A DNA stretch of 35,377 nucleotides from an uncultured Candidatus Melainabacteria bacterium (GTDB lineage: Bacteria > Cyanobacteriota > Vampirovibrionia > Gastranaerophilales > Gastranaerophilaceae). Location: assembly GCA_934700335.1 (NCBI GenBank), contig CAKUXM010000015.1:1-35377 (forward strand), in the 5' to 3' direction. The position numbers and the translations under genes were made by a program. This document shows positions 31,661 to 35,377 of this stretch, piece after piece (position 1 is the stretch's first letter; each line of letters begins with the position of its first letter). Under the pieces are notes generated by a model. It made no database searches. It was not told where the DNA came from and saw only the letters and a program-made list of their open reading frames with translations.

Positions 31661-31778
31661 TTTTTCCTCCTTATGTAATTGAACAACTGACACCCCAAAT
31701 TAAATGAATTTGTAATTTTTTAGATAAGACATAGCTGAGAACTACATAAAATCTATGTTTTGTGTCATGTATAAATTT

Positions 31779-31806
31779 ATTATAGCTAGTCCTATTTGAT
31801 TTGCAA
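31779..31806 (-). promoter_or_regulatory. HU gene promoter
   Basis: On the minus strand TTGCAA (31801-31806), 16-bp spacer, perfect TATAAT (31779-31784). The resulting leader of about 110 nt contains an ACATAG/CTATGT stem, which may affect stability. Confidence 0.7.
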
Positions 31807-31855
31807 GTATTTTTTTCAAAAAACATGCAAATGTTAAAAAATTTTAAGAATGCTA

Positions 31856-32731
31856 CTATTTGTAGTAGTCTTGCTTGATACGGGCGAATTTTATATTTTT
31901 GTAGAAATGGTGAAGGATTTGATAAGCGTTGTAACCACTGTTAGCAAGGTTGTTGGCACCATGTTGAGACATTCCGATACCATGACCATTCTTCTTTATG
32001 CCACGGTCATAAGAAGGTACTGATTTTATGTAAGGTAAATCACGAGTCCAAACATCACCTGCGTTTTTTGTTTGTCCACCTGCTGAAGCTGAGTAGTATG
32101 CAGGGATAATTTTAAGATCGTAGATCATAACGATACCTTCTGAATCTTTAACGGCACGGTTTGTATTAATTTTTTCACTAGTTGCACCACCGTAGGCTTG
32201 ATCTTCTGGAGTGTCTTTTAGGTCATAACCTTGTGAGGCACGTTTTCCTAAGTTTGCAAGTGCATAACTTCGAGCGGCGATTGCTTGGGCTTTGTGAGCT
32301 TCGTAGTTCCAGCTAGATGGCATTTCGCAAGGTACAACTCCTCTGATGTAGTCTTCTATATTTAATTTATTTATTACATTCAATCTTCCGTTTATGTTTA
32401 TAATTCTAAGTTCTCCTCTGTACCAACGGTTTTTTGCATTTACAAAACCAGTTGAAGAGGTTGGTATTATTGCAACTTGATTTGTTTTAAGATTGTAATA
32501 ATCGTTGTTGAATTTAAAGGCTATTAGGTTTTTGTATGCTTTAAATTCATAACTTCGCATATCTTCAAGAGTGTAGAGTGTTTTGTTTGTTCTGACATCT
32601 ATTATTTTTGCATCGGTTGATGCACCAACTTTTGTTGAAATTACACCAGTTTGAAGCCCTATTTTTATTGCAAAAACAGGGTTTTGTATTATCAATATGA
32701 AAAATAATGAGATTAATAATTTTTTCATCAA
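31856..32731 (-). CDS. Exported SpoIID/LytB-domain protein
   Basis: 291 residues. A signal peptide (MMKKLLISLFFILIIQNPVF, then A) is followed by a SpoIID/LytB domain. Typical motifs are NIEDYIRGVVPCEMPSSW with the catalytic Glu, AHKAQAIAARSYALANLGKR, YYSASAGGQTKNAGDVW and the end GHGIGMSQHGANNLA. SpoIID is a lytic transglycosylase acting on denuded glycan strands. Homologues are widespread in cyanobacteria and other non-sporulating bacteria, so no sporulation is implied. It is divergent from metX across 75 bp. The start could be either of the first two Met codons. Confidence 0.9.
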   Translation of the reverse strand: MMKKLLISLFFILIIQNPVFAIKIGLQTGVISTKVGASTDAKIIDVRTNKTLYTLEDMRSYEFKAYKNLIAFKFNNDYYNLKTNQVAIIPTSSTGFVNAKNRWYRGELRIININGRLNVINKLNIEDYIRGVVPCEMPSSWNYEAHKAQAIAARSYALANLGKRASQGYDLKDTPEDQAYGGATSEKINTNRAVKDSEGIVMIYDLKIIPAYYSASAGGQTKNAGDVWTRDLPYIKSVPSYDRGIKKNGHGIGMSQHGANNLANSGYNAYQILHHFYKNIKFARIKQDYYK

Positions 32732-32806
32732 TATATATTATAGTTCAATTATTTTATTTAGGAATAAAACAAAAATTATGATAAAATAATCAAAAAGGTA
32801 ATTTTT

Positions 32807-33907
32807 ATGGAAAGATTTATCACAGCGACAAAGATAATTAAATTTGATGAAGTTTTAGAACTTGATTGCGGGAAAGCTTTGAAGGAATTTGAGATTGCGT
32901 ATGAGACTTATGGCGAATTGAATGAGAACAAAGATAATTGCATTTTACTTTTGCATGCTTTGACGGGAGATGCACATGCTGCCGGATATCACGAGGGTGA
33001 TAAAAAAGCTGGGTGGTGGAATGATATGGTCGGAAGCGGAAAGGCTTTTGATAGTGATAAATATTTTATAGTATGTTCAAATATGTTAGGTGGTTGTAGT
33101 GGAACTACAGGTCCAAATTCTCTTAATCCTGATACGGGTAAAGCTTATGGATTAGATTTTCCAGTAATAACTTTTGAAGATGCCGTAAGAGTTCAAAAGA
33201 GATTAATTGATTACTTGGGAGTTAAGAAATTAATCGTTGCAGGTGGTTCTATGGGTGGAATGCAAGCTATTGAATGGTCTGTTTCATATCCTGAAATGGT
33301 TAAGAAAACGATTGTTATTGCTTCTACTTCAAGACTTTCGGCACAGGCAATTGCTTTTAATGCTGTTGGTCGAAATGCGATTTTGTCTGATAGTAATTTT
33401 AATCATGGTAATTATTATGAAGGTAAAATGCCTGAAAAGGGCTTAGCTATTGCAAGAATGATAGGACACATTACTTATTTGTCTGAGGGTTCTATGCACA
33501 ATAAGTTTGCAAGAAATTTGCAGGATAAGGATAAACTTGATTTTGATTTTAATGTAGAGTTTCAAGTAGAAAGCTATTTGCAACATCAAGGACAAGTTTT
33601 TGTTGATAGATTTGATGCAAATAGTTATTTATATATTACAAAGGCATGTGATTATTACGATTTAACATTGAAGTATGGAACATTGGAGAAGGCTTTTGAA
33701 AATATACAATCAAAATTTTTAATAATATCATTTTCATCGGATTGGTTGTTCCCATCAAGCCAGTCGAAAGAGATTGTAAAAGCATTGATAAAAAATGGTA
33801 AAGAGGTTTCGTACTTAGAAATTCAATCTAATGCCGGACATGATGCGTTTTTATTGGAATTTGAAAAACAAACAAAGGTTGTGAAAAGCTTTCTTGTTGG
33901 TGAATAG
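32807..33907 (+). CDS. metX: Homoserine O-acetyltransferase (MetX)
   Basis: 366 residues, standard length. An alpha/beta-hydrolase that acylates homoserine from acetyl-CoA (or succinyl-CoA) in methionine synthesis. The triad is visible: Ser148 in AGGSMGGMQ, Asp in SFSSDWLFPSSQ (about 308) and His in NAGHDAFLLE (about 344). Other family blocks: LLLHALTGDAHAAGYHEGD, NMLGGCSGTTGPNSLNP. Acyl specificity is not decidable from sequence alone. Spacing to the AAAAGG ribosome binding site is normal. It is a single gene, with no metY or hom neighbour, followed by repeat elements. Confidence 0.94.
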   Translation: MERFITATKIIKFDEVLELDCGKALKEFEIAYETYGELNENKDNCILLLHALTGDAHAAGYHEGDKKAGWWNDMVGSGKAFDSDKYFIVCSNMLGGCSGTTGPNSLNPDTGKAYGLDFPVITFEDAVRVQKRLIDYLGVKKLIVAGGSMGGMQAIEWSVSYPEMVKKTIVIASTSRLSAQAIAFNAVGRNAILSDSNFNHGNYYEGKMPEKGLAIARMIGHITYLSEGSMHNKFARNLQDKDKLDFDFNVEFQVESYLQHQGQVFVDRFDANSYLYITKACDYYDLTLKYGTLEKAFENIQSKFLIISFSSDWLFPSSQSKEIVKALIKNGKEVSYLEIQSNAGHDAFLLEFEKQTKVVKSFLVGE

Positions 33908-33913
33908 GATATT

Positions 33914-34006
33914 TCCCCTCGCCACATTTCAGTTTTACTGAAATAGGGGAGAGGAGAATTATCAATTTGAACGATAGTGAGAATTAGATAATTCGGAGAG
34001 GGTAAA
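33914..34006. repeat. Extragenic repeat element made of two hairpins
   Basis: It begins TCCCCTCGCC and ends GGAGAGGGTAAA, recalling the ends of the element at 7595-7786. Inside are ATTTCAGT-TTT-ACTGAAAT (33926-33944, perfect) and GAATTATC (33956-33963) with GATAATTC (33987-33994, perfect). It may be a short relative of the larger element and may terminate metX transcripts. Confidence 0.55.
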
Positions 34007-34012
34007 TAAAAA

Positions 34013-34080
34013 AGTGAATAGACGTTAGTGAGTAGTGAATAGAGTTTTTCTACTCACAACTCACCACTCACAATTCACTA
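34013..34080. repeat. Imperfect long inverted repeat built of GTGAGTAGTGAAT-like units
   Basis: Arms of about 30 nt (34013-34044 and 34051-34080) made of AGTGAATAG / GTGAGTAGTGA units and their complements around a T-rich loop. It has the look of a dispersed extragenic repeat. No coding frame. Confidence 0.5.
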
Positions 34081-34135
34081 TTTACCACAATTTCGCTATA
34101 TTGTAACGAAATATTAATGAAAATTTTTACATGCG

Positions 34136-34165
34136 TTATAAAAAAAAATTCATGTGGCATATAAT
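34136..34165 (+). promoter_or_regulatory. Candidate flagellin promoter
   Basis: Perfect TATAAT at 34160-34165 with a weak -35 (TTATAA, 34136-34141, 18-bp spacer). I see no sigma-28 site (TAAA-N15-GCCGATAA). The predicted leader is over 230 nt. Confidence 0.5.
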
Positions 34166-34192
34166 GTATATAACTTTGAATTGTCCAATGAC

Positions 34193-34236
34193 GTTATATT
34201 AGACCACGATATAACAATACCGTACGGATTCGGTAT
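34193..34236 (+). promoter_or_regulatory. Two adjacent hairpins in the flagellin leader
   Basis: GTTATAT (34193-34199) pairs with ATATAAC (34209-34215), and ATACCG (34217-34222) with CGGTAT (34231-34236). The second loop exposes a GGA motif (34226-34228). They may stabilise the mRNA or present a CsrA site. Confidence 0.55.
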
Positions 34237-34264
34237 AGAGCATTAAAGAAAGGAGTTTAAGTTT

Positions 34265-34297
34265 ATGGCAATTGAATCTAAATCGGGAATACCTTGA
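34265..34297 (+). CDS. Possible 10-codon leader peptide upstream of flagellin
   Basis: AAAGGAG nine to ten bases before ATG, then MAIESKSGIP and a stop. The Shine-Dalgarno is as good as that of the flagellin gene, and the first three residues match those of flagellin. It could be a regulatory uORF or a relic of a start. Weak evidence. Confidence 0.35.
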   Translation: MAIESKSGIP

Positions 34298-34355
34298 GTT
34301 AGTGGACTAGAACGTAGAAGTTTTTATAAAGCTCTTTCATACAGAGGATAAAGGT

Positions 34356-34388
34356 ATGAGTTACAAGGATGTAAAACAAATCAATTAG
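34356..34388 (+). CDS. Second possible 10-codon ORF in the flagellin leader
   Basis: ATG at 34356 encodes MSYKDVKQIN and a stop, ending just before the flagellin ribosome binding site. It spans the CsrA-like hairpin. It may be coincidental. Confidence 0.25.
   Translation: MSYKDVKQIN
34361..34374 (+). promoter_or_regulatory. CsrA-binding hairpin in flagellin leader
   Basis: TTACAAGGATGTAA is a perfect 5-bp stem (TTACA/TGTAA) with an AGGA loop. It matches 11 of 12 bases of the CsrA SELEX consensus (RUACARGGAUGU). It lies 32-46 nt upstream of the flagellin ATG, with a second GGA in the Shine-Dalgarno (34393-34395), as in the B. subtilis hag leader. Confidence 0.7.
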
Positions 34389-34406
34389 AAAAGGAGATCG
34401 AAAATT

Positions 34407-35377
34407 ATGGCTATTACAATTAACACAAACGTTGCATCATTAATCGCACAAAAATCATTAAATGGCGCAACATCAAAAATGAACACAGCGATGGAAAGAT
34501 TATCAACAGGTTTGAGAATCAATTCGTCAAAAGATGATGCAGCAGGTTCAGCAGTAGCAACAAAATTAGATTATAAAATTAGTTCATTAGCAGTAGCACA
34601 AGACAACGCTCAAATGGGTTCTTCATTGTTGGATACAGAAGAAGGAACATTAGACGTAATCCAATCAAACATGACACGTATCAGAGACTTAACTGAACAA
34701 GCAGCCAATGGTACATACGGTGAAGATGCGATGACAGCAATCAAATCAGAAATCGATGGTCGTTTGAAAGAAATTACACGTATCTCAGGTACAACAGAGT
34801 TCAATGGTAAAAAATTACTAGATGGTTCTATGGACGCTGGTGTAAACCTACAAGTTGGTATTGAATCTGGTACTGATTCTATTATTAATTTAGACGGTTC
34901 ATTGTTTGCGGCAACTGATGCAGAATCATTATTAGGTGATTATGAAATTACTGGTAACGGCAAAGGCAATGTACAAAAATTTGAAGGTAAAGGCGGCGGT
35001 TCTTATGATGGTAAGAACCTAACTAGAATCGGTAATGATTATTATTTAGTAGATGATACTGATACTACAAAATTAACAGCTATTACAGCTGATGCTGACG
35101 TTAAAGCAGCAAAAGAATCTTACGAAGCAGCTAAAGAAGGCGGCAATGTTACAAATGCTGCAACTACAGAAAAATTCCATTTTGAAAAAACAGCTGGTGA
35201 TAAATCAGCAGTTGGAAATCTTGATGAAATTTTCAGAAATGACGTAACAGCACAAGCATTCTTGGATAACATTGATAAAGCTTTATCAAACGTTACAGAT
35301 AGAAAAACAGCAATCGGTGCTGCACAACAAAGAGTATCTTCAGCAATGGAAGTAGCAAATGTAATGTCAACAAACTT
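34407..35377 (+). CDS. Flagellin, 3' end outside window
   Basis: 323 complete codons in the window. The N-terminal D0/D1 region (MAITINTNVASLIAQKSLNG, then MNTAMERLSTGLRINSSKDD, SSLLDTEEGTLDVIQSNMTRI and NGKKLLDG) is canonical flagellin through about residue 140. The central part (about 150-265) is variable and Gly/Lys/Thr-rich, with many Ser/Thr suited to O-glycosylation. The C-terminal D1 helix then starts (IDKALSNVTDRKTAIGAAQQ) and is cut by the window edge before D0. Ribosome binding site AAGGAG lies ten bases upstream. A long leader with a CsrA-type hairpin suggests post-transcriptional control. The Maf protein at 3513 is the probable modifying enzyme. Confidence 0.95.
   Translation, partial: MAITINTNVASLIAQKSLNGATSKMNTAMERLSTGLRINSSKDDAAGSAVATKLDYKISSLAVAQDNAQMGSSLLDTEEGTLDVIQSNMTRIRDLTEQAANGTYGEDAMTAIKSEIDGRLKEITRISGTTEFNGKKLLDGSMDAGVNLQVGIESGTDSIINLDGSLFAATDAESLLGDYEITGNGKGNVQKFEGKGGGSYDGKNLTRIGNDYYLVDDTDTTKLTAITADADVKAAKESYEAAKEGGNVTNAATTEKFHFEKTAGDKSAVGNLDEIFRNDVTAQAFLDNIDKALSNVTDRKTAIGAAQQRVSSAMEVANVMSTN

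Noticed and set aside
31661..31693. Longer HU start
   Set aside because: The added residues are not part of the HU fold, and the ideal AAGGAGG ribosome binding site serves the ATG at 31660.
31856..32731. Evidence for sporulation (SpoIID, together with SpoIIE-like phosphatase)
   Set aside because: Both domains are widespread in non-sporulating bacteria. No sporulation-specific genes are present, and the phosphatase lacks the SpoIIE membrane region.
34013..34080. CRISPR array
   Set aside because: The repeated units are short, inverted rather than direct, and have no regular spacers. No cas gene is present.
1..35377. tRNA or rRNA genes
   Set aside because: I saw no cloverleaf with GGTTCGA-type arms and no rRNA-like segment in any intergenic gap.

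Overview
The window is AT-rich, densely packed bacterial DNA. It most likely comes from a non-photosynthetic gut-type cyanobacterium (Vampirovibrionia/Melainabacteria, probably Gastranaerophilales). The best evidence is the RNA polymerase beta-prime fragment at the left edge, whose trigger loop is interrupted by an insertion of about 650 residues, the size known from cyanobacterial RpoC2 (SI3). No photosynthesis gene is visible. The fermentative genes ([FeFe] hydrogenases, AdhE, Rex) together with an SLH protein and flagellin fit that lineage. The assignment is inference, because no 16S or phylogeny was available.

Layout. 1-3438: end of rpoC2 and a strong terminator. 3.5-5.6 kb: a Maf-type (DUF115) flagellin glycosyltransferase and a small disordered protein. 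5.7-7.4 kb: a PQ-loop membrane protein divergent from a LysR regulator, then a structured RNA leader (cobalamin-riboswitch-like) before a 75-residue protein. 7.4-8.0 kb: no intact gene; a transposase remnant, a GC-richer element bounded by perfect inverted repeats, and palindromes. 8.0-9.6 kb: csaB and a KDPG-type aldolase, reverse strand. 9.7-12.0 kb: a CHASE2 adenylate/guanylate cyclase overlapping a single-domain response regulator.

12.0-22.0 kb is the most distinctive region, a reverse-strand redox and hydrogen cluster. It runs adhE, a terminator, then rex, a [2Fe-2S] thioredoxin-like protein, a sensory PAS-type [FeFe] hydrogenase (HydS-like), a SpoIIE/PP2C phosphatase with an extra C-terminal domain, a second [2Fe-2S] protein, a group-B-like [FeFe] hydrogenase, an isochorismatase-family hydrolase, a HIT protein and a spermidine-synthase-like protein that lacks the usual active-site acids. 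Rex would read NADH/NAD, the HydS-like protein probably reads hydrogen or redox state and could pass it to the phosphatase, and AdhE and the hydrogenase are alternative electron outlets.

22.2-31.7 kb is mainly housekeeping: a CDF metal transporter, an abundant-looking SLH protein, a CoA-disulfide-reductase-like flavoprotein, a small Cys-rich protein, EngB, a TPR protein, two tandem Xer recombinases, RsmD and HU. 31.9-33.9 kb: a SpoIID/LytB protein and MetX. 33.9-34.4 kb: repeat elements, then a long flagellin leader with a near-consensus CsrA hairpin. Flagellin runs off the right edge.

The Maf protein fits the flagellin, and CsaB (pyruvylation of wall polysaccharide) fits the SLH protein. 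Several genes lack a Shine-Dalgarno sequence and have a -10-like hexamer exactly six bases before the ATG, suggesting leaderless transcripts.
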